Below, one piece after another: positions 1 through 8,253 of a stretch of 45,977 nucleotides of DNA; the stretch's first letter is position 1, and each line of letters opens with the position of its first letter. Below the pieces are notes generated by a model. The model saw only the letters and a list, made by a program, of their open reading frames with translations. It did not search any database and was not told where the DNA came from. This DNA comes from Nocardiopsis endophytica (lineage in GTDB: Bacteria > Actinomycetota > Actinomycetes > Streptosporangiales > Streptosporangiaceae): positions 1 to 45,977 of the forward strand of contig NZ_JAQFWQ010000052.1 of the NCBI RefSeq assembly GCF_027706725.1, in the 5' to 3' direction. A program made the translations under genes and the position numbers.

Positions 1-393
1 GGCGTCCACCGTGGGCCCGTCGGCCGCGGCAGTGTCCTGGGCAGGCTCCTGGAGGGCGCCCTGCTTCAGATCGGCCGGGGCGGCTGCTGGCCCGAGGGCC
101 TGGCCGGACTCCTCGGCGGCGGCCTGGGCCGGAGGCGGGGTGTCCTCGGTAAGGGCCTCCTCCACGCTCCCGTCGGAGTGGATGAGCAGACTGAAGGTGC
201 GCCCGTCGGGCTCGTGGGCGCTCAGCGGAAGTGCCCGGCCGAGCGCGGCGGCGTGCTCGGCCACCAGTCCGATGACGCGGGTGCGTGCCTGGGAGATATC
301 GTCGGCGCTGACGGGCTGCTCGGCGCCGTCCACGGTGAGCACGCCGGTGCCGTCGGCGGCCAGGCGCGCGGTGATGTGTGGGTTGCGGTTCAC
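1..393 (-). CDS. Conserved conjugative-element protein, 3' part cut off by the window
   Basis: Only the first 131 codons are present; the gene runs leftward off the edge. I start it at GTG 393 because a clear GGGGAGGTAG ribosome site lies just upstream, and the previous gene stops 3 bp away. The N-terminus begins MNRNPHITARLAADGTG and goes on to a short folded-looking segment (DGRTFSLLIHSDGS). After about residue 80 it becomes Ala/Pro/Glu-rich and probably disordered. I recall similar small N-terminal domains beside conjugation genes of actinobacterial integrative elements, but cannot name the family. The operon position with the cell-wall hydrolase suggests a role in transfer. Function unknown. 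Confidence 0.65.
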   Translation of the reverse strand, partial: MNRNPHITARLAADGTGVLTVDGAEQPVSADDISQARTRVIGLVAEHAAALGRALPLSAHEPDGRTFSLLIHSDGSVEEALTEDTPPPAQAAAEESGQALGPAAAPADLKQGALQEPAQDTAAADGPTVDA

Positions 394-396
394 CTT

Positions 397-1485
397 CTAC
401 CTCCCCATCTCCCCGTGCCAGGGGCCGGTCGACAGGTGGATGTGGTCGATGTGGGCGCCGGTCACTCCGACGATGTCAACGTCGTAGTCATCCTTTTCGC
501 GCTTGACCTGTTCCCAGGGGCCGTAGGCGTCCTGGTCGGGGTTCCAGATGGCCTCGTCGTAGATGATGTACTTCACGTCGAGCGCCTCGTGGTTGTCCAT
601 GATCCACTGCACCACCACCAGCGCCTGTTGGTGCATCTCCTGGGACGGCACGACGCCGCCCGGGGCCATCATGTAGTCACAGGCCTGCCCGACCGGGTGG
701 TCCCCCATTCCGTTGTCCCACTCCCGGTCGTCCTGGCACCCCACCCCGCCGTTCTCGTCCCAGAACTGGCCGAACTCTGCGGTCAGGGCCGCATAGGCTT
801 TGCAGGCGCTCTCGTGGATGCCGTCGGCGACCGGGCGGCAGTCGCCGGAGAAGTTCGGTTCGCCCCCGCCGCCGACCCCCACGCACTGCTGGGTGTTCAT
901 CGGGATCGCCTCGGCCTCCACGCCCGACAGCTGCGAGACGACCTGCTTGGCGTCCTCCCAGTAGGAGGCGTAGTGGTACTTATCCTCGTTGCGCTGCACC
1001 TCGTGGGCGACCAGGGTCGGCTCCATGTCCTCGCGCCCTTCCACCTTCTCCAGCTGTTCGAAGAACATCTCTGAGCTGCGCACAGGGTCCATTCGGTCCT
1101 CATAGGTACCCCAGGCGCCGTTGTCGCGCTGCTGGAACAGGCCCCGCGAGTCGGGGCCCGCAGCGTCCCCTCGGTCGATGACCTCCAGCGAAGACTCGCC
1201 CATGGCGGTCATGACGCCGATGGTCTGGTCGCGAGTGGATAGGCCCATGTCGGCGGCGACGTTCATGATGATGACCGCGTTGCCCAGCTGTTTGGGCCCC
1301 CACACGCCGATCCCGTCCTCGGGCAGGGCGTCCTCGTCGAGGCTGACGCCGGTGGTGGAGGTCGCGCTGCAGTAGCCCGTGGTGCCGGTGATGGTGAACA
1401 GGAAGAGGATGCCTCCGACGACGAGCGCCATTGGAACGGCGATGGAGGCGAGAACGACCAGGCCACCCTTGGAATCGCCGTTCAC
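397..1485 (-). CDS. Membrane-anchored lytic transglycosylase-like cell-wall hydrolase of the conjugation system (VirB1-like)
   Basis: The gene encodes 362 aa from GTG 1485, preceded by AGGAGGGGG; a longer frame reaching 1662 has no such site. One hydrophobic segment (about 9-32) is a membrane anchor. Residues about 65-180 look like an SLT/lysozyme-type domain, with MGESS (candidate catalytic Glu97) and GLFQQR at 115-120, as in actinobacterial transfer hydrolases. From about 205 to the end, a Cys-containing domain ending in DHIHLSTGP matches the ARB_07466-like C-terminal domain often fused to these enzymes. The expected role is local opening of peptidoglycan for the transfer channel. It is in an operon with the gene at 393 and divergent from the type IV secretion operon. 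The domain names are from memory of motifs, not a search. Confidence 0.82.
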   Translation of the reverse strand: MNGDSKGGLVVLASIAVPMALVVGGILFLFTITGTTGYCSATSTTGVSLDEDALPEDGIGVWGPKQLGNAVIIMNVAADMGLSTRDQTIGVMTAMGESSLEVIDRGDAAGPDSRGLFQQRDNGAWGTYEDRMDPVRSSEMFFEQLEKVEGREDMEPTLVAHEVQRNEDKYHYASYWEDAKQVVSQLSGVEAEAIPMNTQQCVGVGGGGEPNFSGDCRPVADGIHESACKAYAALTAEFGQFWDENGGVGCQDDREWDNGMGDHPVGQACDYMMAPGGVVPSQEMHQQALVVVQWIMDNHEALDVKYIIYDEAIWNPDQDAYGPWEQVKREKDDYDVDIVGVTGAHIDHIHLSTGPWHGEMGR

Positions 1486-1754
1486 TATCCCCCTCCTGGG
1501 TACCGCGGGCGGAAGGAAGCACGGGTCCCCTCCGAGAGGCGCCGCCTGCCCGCGGAGCCGATGGAACAGGCGGGGGAGGGGAAGCGCCAGTAGATTCGGT
1601 AAGTCACCGTAGCATTGTGATCCGTTTGGGGTTGGAGTGGCCGAGCGTTCCGATTGAGGCACAATGGGCTATTGTCTAGCGGCCGAACGGGCCTCTGTGA
1701 ACTGGGCGAATTTCGCCTCTTTATGATGCTGTCGACGAATGGAGGGGGCTGGCA
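1486..1754. promoter_or_regulatory. Divergent promoter region of the conjugation module
   Basis: This 269-bp gap separates the leftward hydrolase operon from the rightward secretion operon, so it must hold both promoters. It is less G+C-rich than the genes. A perfect inverted repeat ACAAT-N5-ATTGT lies at 1661-1675, a plausible operator. I could not place -35/-10 boxes with confidence. The rightward gene has a GGAGGGGG ribosome site directly before ATG 1755. Confidence 0.4.
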
Positions 1755-2369
1755 ATGGCCGATGAGAACCCATGGCTGAGCGCGGCACCACCCGCCTCCA
1801 TGGCTCCCGCCGCACCTGTTGAACCTGCTGAGCAGGCCCCTTTCGCCCCGCTGGTCGCGTTCGCCGAAGAGCCCGGGCCGCCCACCGGCCCGCCCGGGCC
1901 CCAGCCTTTCGTCTCGCCGCCCCCGGCCCCCTTGCCGCGCCGGGAGCCCTCGCACCAGGCCCAGGTGTGGTGGCTGGGCGTGCACGGCGGGGCGGGCGAG
2001 TCCACACTCGCCCGGCTCGGCGGAGGAGCCGAAGCCGGGGGTGCCTGGCCGGTGACCACATCCGGCCGGGCACCCGTGGTACTGGTCGCCCGCACCCACT
2101 ACAGCGGGTTGACGGCTGCCCGGGCGGCGGCCACCGAATGGGCCTCCGGACAGGTCCCGGTCACGCTGCTGGGCCTGGCCCTGGTGGCCGACGCCCCCGG
2201 GCGCCGACCCAAAGCGCTGCGGGACCTGGAGAAGCTGGTGGCCGGAGCCGTGCCCAGGACCTGGCAAGTGCCGTGGGTGGAGGCCTGGCGCCTGTCCGAG
2301 CCCCACTCCCAGGACATGCCGGGCGCTCTGCGCCGTATGTTCGGCCAGGTCACCGCCCTGACGTCCTGA
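1755..2369 (+). CDS. DUF6668-like protein with a degenerate ParA-type P-loop
   Basis: The protein has 204 aa. The first 70 residues are Pro/Ala-rich and probably disordered. After that comes VWWLGVHGGAGESTLARL (71-88), which has the layout of a ParA/MinD-type deviant Walker A loop, but the invariant Lys is Glu (GGAGES where GGxGKT is expected). The rest (VVLVARTHYSGLTAAR, LLGLALVADAPG) keeps the alternating strand/helix pattern of such ATPases. This matches my memory of DUF6668 proteins at the head of SCO6880-type conjugation operons. ATP hydrolysis is doubtful without the Lys. It is the first gene of the rightward operon, with a strong ribosome site. Its exact role in transfer is unknown. 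Confidence 0.72.
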   Translation: MADENPWLSAAPPASMAPAAPVEPAEQAPFAPLVAFAEEPGPPTGPPGPQPFVSPPPAPLPRREPSHQAQVWWLGVHGGAGESTLARLGGGAEAGGAWPVTTSGRAPVVLVARTHYSGLTAARAAATEWASGQVPVTLLGLALVADAPGRRPKALRDLEKLVAGAVPRTWQVPWVEAWRLSEPHSQDMPGALRRMFGQVTALTS

Positions 2370-2402
2370 CCCCCCCGATTTCGTGAAGAAAGGCAACTCG
2401 TG

Positions 2403-2711
2403 ATGGACGTGCTCACCACGGCGCAGGCCGCTCTCGACCTGGCCGGAGGCCTGGATGTGCCCGACCCTGGCGCTGGCGAGGCCCCGCCCGGATCCGAGGG
2501 GGTCCTGACGATGTTGCGCTGGGTCTTCTGGATCGGCCTAGTGGCCTGCGTCGGCGGCTTGATCATGGCTGGCGCCGCGATGGCGATCAGCATCCAGCGC
2601 GGCGAGGGCGGCGATCATCTGAAGCGCTTCGCGATGGTGGGCGCAGGGGCGATCGTCATCGGTGCCGCCTCGGCACTAATCAGCGGCCTGGTCAGCGCCG
2701 CCTCCTCCTAG
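2403..2711 (+). CDS. Small two-helix membrane protein, TrbC/VirB2-like
   Basis: The protein has 102 aa from ATG 2403 (GTG 2400 is one codon earlier; the AAAGG site fits either). After a 35-residue acidic N-terminus come two hydrophobic helices, about 38-62 and 77-101, joined by a short polar loop RGEGGDHLKR. This two-helix hairpin is the shape of TrbC/VirB2 pilin-type subunits. The same loop (RRGEGGEYLGR) and flanking helices recur in the large membrane protein encoded at 3570, so the two share a homologous segment. It may form a pilus-like or channel subunit. It lies 33 bp after the DUF6668 gene, in the same operon. Confidence 0.65.
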   Translation: MDVLTTAQAALDLAGGLDVPDPGAGEAPPGSEGVLTMLRWVFWIGLVACVGGLIMAGAAMAISIQRGEGGDHLKRFAMVGAGAIVIGAASALISGLVSAASS

Positions 2712-2755
2712 CACGGCCGAGCCTTACGCCCTCCACGAACAGGAACGAGGAGCAC

Positions 2756-3556
2756 GTGAGTCAGGACACCCCCCCTCCCCGTGAGCCCGAACGCCCCAAC
2801 CCCTTCAAGTCCAAGGGCGTGATCGCCTCCCTGGCCCTGGTCGGCGCGGTCGCGGTGGCCGGGGTGGTGGCCACCGGCGCCACCCTGCTCGACCGCGGCG
2901 GCTCCAGTGCCGAGCAGGACATGCAGGGCGACGGCCAAGTCGACCCGGACGAGGCCCCCTCCACGGCCACCGAGGTGCCGCGCAGCGACGGATCGCAGAG
3001 CAGCTGCGGGCTCAAGGAGACCGAGAAGGACACCTTCGAGGGCTTCCCTGTGGAGACTTCCTGGGAGCAGGTGGGGCTGATGGAGGCCCCGTCCGTCCCC
3101 GGGCACGGCCCGGCCGAGACCAGCCCCGGCGGGTGGCGGCACTGCTACGCAAAGAGCCCCGAGGGGGCGGTCTCAGCCGGGGCGAACTACGCCGCCATGA
3201 CCTCCGACCCGGCCGTGATCGAAGAGGTCATGCAGGAGATGTACGCCGAGGGCGAGGGCAAGGAGCGCGCCCTGGAACGCCTGGAGGAAGAGGGCAAAGG
3301 GCGCGACGACACGCGCACGCTGATCGCCGGGGCGCGCCTGCTGACCTACGGCCACGACCGTGCCCGGGTGGACCTGGCCCTGCAGCCGCAGATGGAGGGC
3401 GCCGAGGACCGTTACACCTCGGCGGTGATCGACCTGCGCTGGGAGGAGGGGGACTGGCGGGTGGTCACCAACGAGAACGGCGAGATGGTGATTCCCATGA
3501 CCGAGCTGCAGTCGCTGACCGGCTACTGGCCCACCGGCGCCGGTCCCGACTTCTGA
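2756..3556 (+). CDS. VirB8/TcpC-like bitopic conjugation protein
   Basis: The protein has 266 aa from GTG 2756, with AACGAGGAG upstream. A positively charged cytoplasmic tail (1-21) precedes one membrane helix (about 22-44) and a long external part. After an acidic linker, the C-terminal region (about 130-260) has the helix-then-curved-sheet pattern of the NTF2-like fold of VirB8/TcpC proteins (AVSAGANYAAMTSDP, then RYTSAVIDLRWEEGDWRVV). Such proteins bridge the inner-membrane and outer parts of a type IV secretion channel. Cys82 and Cys125 could form an external disulfide. The family assignment rests on topology and gene order; similarity is low, as usual for this family. Confidence 0.68.
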   Translation: MSQDTPPPREPERPNPFKSKGVIASLALVGAVAVAGVVATGATLLDRGGSSAEQDMQGDGQVDPDEAPSTATEVPRSDGSQSSCGLKETEKDTFEGFPVETSWEQVGLMEAPSVPGHGPAETSPGGWRHCYAKSPEGAVSAGANYAAMTSDPAVIEEVMQEMYAEGEGKERALERLEEEGKGRDDTRTLIAGARLLTYGHDRARVDLALQPQMEGAEDRYTSAVIDLRWEEGDWRVVTNENGEMVIPMTELQSLTGYWPTGAGPDF

Positions 3557-3569
3557 CAAGGGCCTCGGG

Positions 3570-5207
3570 ATGGATGAGGAAGAGAACGCGAGCGAGTGCT
3601 CCTGGTACCAGTTCGGGTGTAGCACCAAGGAGAGCGTCGAAGAGCTCATCGGCAGCGCGGCCGGTCAGGCGCTCGACACCCTCTACAAGGCGGTCGCCGA
3701 GGGCGTGTCCTTCACCGTCAAGGCGATGACCACCGGGTGGATGGGCCTGTCCAGCGGCAACAGCATCGGTGGCAGCAGTGGAAATCCCGAGCGCTACCCG
3801 GCGGAGATGCCTCCGTCAGAGGCACAGGCCGGGGACGGCCTGGTCACCCTTTTGGGATATGTGTCCTGGATCGCGCTCGCGGTGATCGTCGGCTCCCTGA
3901 TCATCGCCGGGGCCATGATCGCACTGCGTGCCCGCCGCGGCGAGGGCGGCGAGTACCTGGGCAGAGTCACTATCATCCTCGTTTCGGCGGTCATCGTAGG
4001 CGCCTCCTCCAAGATCGCCGAGGTCCTCCTGGGGTCCGGGCCGATCGTCGACGGGGGCGACGCAGTGGTCACCATCCAGCAGCGCCTGTACTACTTCGTG
4101 GCCGCCGCCGTGGTGCTCTCGCTGATCATCGGCGCCGCCAAGATGGCCTGGGAGCAGCGCGCGGAACCCGGTAAGGACCTGCTCCGGTCGCTGCTGACGC
4201 TGGTAGTAGTCTCCGGTGCCGGACTGACCGCGCTGAGCATCCTGTTGACGATCGCCGACGGCTTCAGCAACTGGATGGTTAATTCCGACAACAACGATGT
4301 GGAATTCGGTGACCGCGTGCTGTCCATGCTGGGGCTAGCCAGCGTGGTGGGGACCCCGGCATTCGGCGTGATCATCGCCATCACCCTGGGGTCGCTGGCC
4401 ATGATCACCGGGATGCTGCAGATGGTCCTGTTGATCGTGCGCGACGGGCTCCTCGTGGTCATGGCTGGGGCCTGGCCACTGGTCGCCGCCGTCACCAACA
4501 CCGAGACCGGCCGGGAAGCGTTCAAGCGTTACTGCGGGTGGATGCTCGCGCTTGTGCTCTACAAACCGGCCGCGGCCATCGTCTACGCCACTGCGTTCCT
4601 GCTCGTGGGCGACACCAGCGGTGACGGTGCGCTCGAGCAGATGATGAACATCATTGTCGGCCTGTCACTGATGATCGCGGCCCTGCTGGTACTGCCCGCC
4701 CTGATCAAGCTCGTCGCCCCGGCCGCTTCGCTGGGCGGAGGTAGTGGAGGCGGTGCGGCGCTGGTGGCAGGGGCCGCTGCCGCGGGAGGGCAGATGGCCA
4801 CCGGGGCGGTGGAGCGCTCGGCCCAATCCGGCAATTCAGGGGGCCCTCCGCCGCCCTCCAGCGGTCCGGGCGCCGACCCTTCCGGGGCCGGGCACGCCCC
4901 CTCGGGTGCCGCCGGGGGCGAGCAGCAGGGCCAGCCGCAGCCCGAGGGGTCGCAGGAACAGCAGGACGGGACAGGCGCTGGCCCGCAGAACCCGGTGCCC
5001 GGTGGAGCTGACCCCCAGGCCGCGATGCCTGGCGGCGGTGCCGCCGGTGGCGCGGGTGTCGCAGAAGGCGCCGCTGGAGCCGGTGCGGCGGGCGCGACCC
5101 CGGTCGGCGCGGCCGCCCAGGCCGGACAGCAGGCCGTCCAGACCGCCTACGACGTCGCCCAGGGCACCGCCCAGGAGGCAGCAGAGGGACCCAATGGCAG
5201 CAACTGA
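3570..5207 (+). CDS. Polytopic VirB6/TrbL-like conjugation protein
   Basis: The protein has 545 aa. A soluble N-terminus (about 1-85) is followed by roughly eight membrane helices between about 90 and 390, then a long Gly/Ala/Pro/Gln-rich tail (about 395-545) that is probably disordered. The helical core with a central segment LQMVLLIVRDGLLVVMAGAW resembles the TrbL/VirB6 channel component. The first two helices and the loop RRGEGGEYLGR repeat the small TrbC-like protein encoded just upstream, as if a pilin-like unit had been fused to the channel protein. Cys10 and Cys17 lie near the N-terminus. The last 14 bases overlap the next gene, suggesting coupled translation. Confidence 0.78.
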   Translation: MDEEENASECSWYQFGCSTKESVEELIGSAAGQALDTLYKAVAEGVSFTVKAMTTGWMGLSSGNSIGGSSGNPERYPAEMPPSEAQAGDGLVTLLGYVSWIALAVIVGSLIIAGAMIALRARRGEGGEYLGRVTIILVSAVIVGASSKIAEVLLGSGPIVDGGDAVVTIQQRLYYFVAAAVVLSLIIGAAKMAWEQRAEPGKDLLRSLLTLVVVSGAGLTALSILLTIADGFSNWMVNSDNNDVEFGDRVLSMLGLASVVGTPAFGVIIAITLGSLAMITGMLQMVLLIVRDGLLVVMAGAWPLVAAVTNTETGREAFKRYCGWMLALVLYKPAAAIVYATAFLLVGDTSGDGALEQMMNIIVGLSLMIAALLVLPALIKLVAPAASLGGGSGGGAALVAGAAAAGGQMATGAVERSAQSGNSGGPPPPSSGPGADPSGAGHAPSGAAGGEQQGQPQPEGSQEQQDGTGAGPQNPVPGGADPQAAMPGGGAAGGAGVAEGAAGAGAAGATPVGAAAQAGQQAVQTAYDVAQGTAQEAAEGPNGSN

Positions 5208-6696
5208 ACAGCACACCCCCCGCACCTACGGGAACTGGCGCCGCCCCAGCAGCGCCGGGCTGATGGGGCTGGGCAGCTTGGGCACCGTCCTGCTGATGGT
5301 GGGCATGCTCATCACGGTCCTGATGGTGATGACCGCGGGCCTGTTCGCCGGGGCGGTATCCCTGGCGCTGCTGGGCGCGGTGCTGGCGGTCCTGCTGGTC
5401 AAGGACCGCCACGGCCGCAGCCTGCTGGCCCGCGCCTCCGGCCGCATTGCCTGGTCCAACACGCGCACCATGGGCGCGCACCTGTACCGCTCCGGGCCGT
5501 TGGCGCGCACCGGGTGGGGCACCTACCAGCTGCCCGGCCTGGCCGCGCCCTCGCGCCTGAGCGAGCACACCGACGCCTACGCCCGCCCCTTCGCCCTGCT
5601 GCACGTCCCCTTCGCCGCCCACTACACCGTGGTGCTGGGCTCCGAGCCCGACGGGGCAGCCCTGGTCGATCCCGAGCAGGTCGACAGCTGGGTGGCCGGG
5701 TGGGGCCAGTGGCTCGGCAACTTGGCCGAGGAGCCCGGCCTGGTCGCGGCCCAGGTCACCATCGAGACCGCTCCCGACACCGGGCACCGGCTGCACCGCG
5801 AGGTCCACGACAACCTGGACCCCGACGCCCCCGAATTGGCCCGCACCATGCTCACTGAGGTCGCCCGCACCTACCCCAGCGGGTCGTCGCTGGTCCGTGC
5901 CTACATCGCGCTGACCTTCAAGGCTGCTGGCGCCGACGGCAAGCGCCGCACCCCCGAGGAGGTCGGCCTGGACCTGTCCTCGCGCCTGCCCGGGCTCACC
6001 GGCAACCTGGCCGCCACCGGAGCCGGGGCCGCCCGGCCGCTCGGGGCGGCCGAGCTGTGCGAGGTGGTGCGCGCCGCCTACGATCCGGCCTCGGCGCCGC
6101 TACTCGAACAGGCCCGCGCCCACGGTGAGAACGTCGACCTGTCCTGGACCGAGGTGGGGCCCGCCGCAGCCCAGGCCTTCTGGGAGGACTACCGCCACGA
6201 CAGCGCCACCTCCGTCAGCTGGACCATGACCGAGGCACCCCGCGGCACCGTGCAGTCGTCGGTCCTAACCCGCCTGCTGCAGCCCCACCCCGACATCGAC
6301 CGCAAGCGCGTCAGCCTGCTCTACCGCCCGCTGGACCCAGCCCGGGCCGCCGGGGCGGTCGAGGCCGATTTGCGCCACGCCATGTTCAACGCCTCCTCCA
6401 ACCGCAAGCCCACCGCCCGCGACGTGCTGGCCACCCGCATGGCCGAGGCCACCGCCAACGAGGAGGCGCGCGGGGCGGCGCTGGTGAACTTCGGGGTCGT
6501 GGTCACCTCCACCGTTACCGACCCTGACCGTCTGGCCCGCGCCCGGGCGGCCGTGGACAACCTGTCGGCCACCGCCCGCTTGCGGCTGCGCCCGGCCTAC
6601 GGGTCCCAGGACAGCGCGTTCCTGGCGGGCCTGCCGCTGGGCCTGGTGCTGCCCGAGCACGCGCGCATCCCCGCCGAAATCCGCAACCAGCTCTAA
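5194..6696 (+). CDS. SCO6880-family conjugation protein
   Basis: The protein has 500 aa from ATG 5194, inside the end of the previous gene (GAGGCAGCAGAGGGA upstream). Two adjacent membrane helices (about 24-46 and 48-70) lead into a large soluble domain of mixed alpha/beta character. The gene order and the N-terminal pattern (YGNWRRPSSAGL followed by two helices) are what I remember for SCO6880-type proteins, a hallmark of actinobacterial integrative conjugative elements with type IV-like secretion. They sit just before the VirB4-type ATPase gene, and in structure resemble the TcpE/PrgI plus N-terminal VirB4 parts encoded separately. Here it probably links the ATPase to the membrane channel. 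Confidence 0.75.
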   Translation: MAATEQHTPRTYGNWRRPSSAGLMGLGSLGTVLLMVGMLITVLMVMTAGLFAGAVSLALLGAVLAVLLVKDRHGRSLLARASGRIAWSNTRTMGAHLYRSGPLARTGWGTYQLPGLAAPSRLSEHTDAYARPFALLHVPFAAHYTVVLGSEPDGAALVDPEQVDSWVAGWGQWLGNLAEEPGLVAAQVTIETAPDTGHRLHREVHDNLDPDAPELARTMLTEVARTYPSGSSLVRAYIALTFKAAGADGKRRTPEEVGLDLSSRLPGLTGNLAATGAGAARPLGAAELCEVVRAAYDPASAPLLEQARAHGENVDLSWTEVGPAAAQAFWEDYRHDSATSVSWTMTEAPRGTVQSSVLTRLLQPHPDIDRKRVSLLYRPLDPARAAGAVEADLRHAMFNASSNRKPTARDVLATRMAEATANEEARGAALVNFGVVVTSTVTDPDRLARARAAVDNLSATARLRLRPAYGSQDSAFLAGLPLGLVLPEHARIPAEIRNQL

Positions 6697-6705
6697 GAGG
6701 CGCCC

Positions 6706-8250
6706 GTGCGAACAAAGAAGAACAGGGCCGACTTCAGCGCGCCCGACCGCGCCGCCAAGCCGGAACAAGTGCGCCCGCGCCGCCCGGGCCCGCGCGGGTG
6801 GCCCGGCCGCGGTGGCGGGGCGGCCGTGACTATCCCCCACCTGGACGAGTACCGCGGCACGAGCGTGCAGGTGTGCGGGCTGTGGCCGTTCGCGGTGGGC
6901 GCCAGCGCCCCCATGGTCGGGGTGCCCCTGGGACGCAGTCTGCAGACCGGAGCCACACTGTGCTGCGACCCCATCTCCTGGTTTCAGCGCGCCAACCTCA
7001 TCTCCAACCCTTCGGTGTTCGTCCTGGGCAAACCCGGGCTGGGCAAGTCCACGATCGTGCGCCGTATGGCGCTGGGACTGGCTGGGTACGGGGTGCAGCC
7101 GCTGGTGCTGGGTGACCTCAAACCCGACTACGTCGACCTCATCGAGGCGCTCGGTGGGCAGGTCATCAGCCTGGGCCGGGGGCGGGGCCATCTGAATGTG
7201 CTCGATCCCGGCGAGGCCCGCTCGGCCGCCCGCCGACTGACCGGCAGTGCCCGCACCCGCGTCATGGCCGACGCCCACGGGCGGCGCCTGAACATGGTCT
7301 CGGCGCTGCTGACCATCGTGCGCTCGGCCCCGCCCACAGACCGCGAGGAGACGATCCTGGACCGGGCCCTGCAGGTCCTGGACGAGCGCCACGACCAGGA
7401 CAGCGCCCCCGTGCTGGCCGACCTGCTCAAAGTCGTCCAAGACGCCCCCGATGAGGTCCGCCACGTCGCTCTGGACCGCGGGTCTATGGACCGCTACCGC
7501 GAGATCACCGAGCACCTAGAGGCCTCGCTGATCGGGCTGGTGGGCGGGGGAGGTCGTCTGGGCGAGATCTTCTCCAAGCCCACCACCAACCCGATGCGCC
7601 TCGACCGGCCCGTGGTATTCGACGTGTCTGCCATCGAGGAGTCGGAGCGCAGCCTGCAAGCGGCTGTGCTGCTGGCGTGCTGGTCCAGCGGGTTCGGCGC
7701 GGTGACCGTGGCCCACGCCTTGGCGGATGCCGGCCTCGCGCCGCGGCGCCACTACTTCGTCGTGCTCGACGAGCTGTGGCGGGCCCTGCGGGCCGGGGCC
7801 GGGATGGTGGGCCGGGTGGACGCCCTGACCCGGCTCAACCGCCAGCTCGGTGTGGCCATGGCCGAGATCTCCCACACCATGAGCGACCTAATGGCCCTGC
7901 CCACTGAGGAAGACCGCGCCATGGCGAAGGGCTTCGTCGAGCGGGCCGGAATGGTCATCTGCGCCGGACTGCCCGAGGCCGAGATGCCCCTGCTCAACTC
8001 CGCGGTGAACATGTCGCGCGCCGAGCAGAAGCTGCTGGCCAGCTGGCAGGACCCCCCGGCCTGGGACGCGACCACCGGCCGCGAGGGCGCCCCGCCCGGG
8101 CGCGGCAACTTCCTGATCAAGGTCGGCGGGCGGCCGGGCCTGCCGGTGCACGTGGACCTGACTGCAGCCGAAGCCACGATCAACGACACCAACAAGCTCT
8201 GGCACGAAGCCTCGCGCATCGGAGCCTCCGCCCCGACCGGACAGGAGTAG
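6706..8250 (+). CDS. VirB4-like conjugation ATPase
   Basis: The protein has 514 aa from GTG 6706, 9 bp after the previous stop and preceded by AGAGG. The Walker A motif GKPGLGKS is at 108-115, and a Walker B with the VirB4-type continuation, FVVLDELWRAL, is near 346-356. The C-terminal segment LNRQLGVAMAEISHTMSDL is typical of the VirB4/TraC helicase-like fold. It is shorter than proteobacterial VirB4 (about 800 aa) because the N-terminal part is missing; the upstream SCO6880-like protein probably supplies it. It should power assembly or substrate movement at the inner face of the membrane. Confidence 0.85.
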   Translation: MRTKKNRADFSAPDRAAKPEQVRPRRPGPRGWPGRGGGAAVTIPHLDEYRGTSVQVCGLWPFAVGASAPMVGVPLGRSLQTGATLCCDPISWFQRANLISNPSVFVLGKPGLGKSTIVRRMALGLAGYGVQPLVLGDLKPDYVDLIEALGGQVISLGRGRGHLNVLDPGEARSAARRLTGSARTRVMADAHGRRLNMVSALLTIVRSAPPTDREETILDRALQVLDERHDQDSAPVLADLLKVVQDAPDEVRHVALDRGSMDRYREITEHLEASLIGLVGGGGRLGEIFSKPTTNPMRLDRPVVFDVSAIEESERSLQAAVLLACWSSGFGAVTVAHALADAGLAPRRHYFVVLDELWRALRAGAGMVGRVDALTRLNRQLGVAMAEISHTMSDLMALPTEEDRAMAKGFVERAGMVICAGLPEAEMPLLNSAVNMSRAEQKLLASWQDPPAWDATTGREGAPPGRGNFLIKVGGRPGLPVHVDLTAAEATINDTNKLWHEASRIGASAPTGQE

Positions 8251-8253
8251 CCC

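Noticed and set aside
397-1662. Start of the transglycosylase-like gene at 1662
   Set aside because: The extra N-terminus is Pro/Arg-rich and lacks a ribosome site; GTG 1485 has AGGAGGGGG and places the membrane anchor properly.
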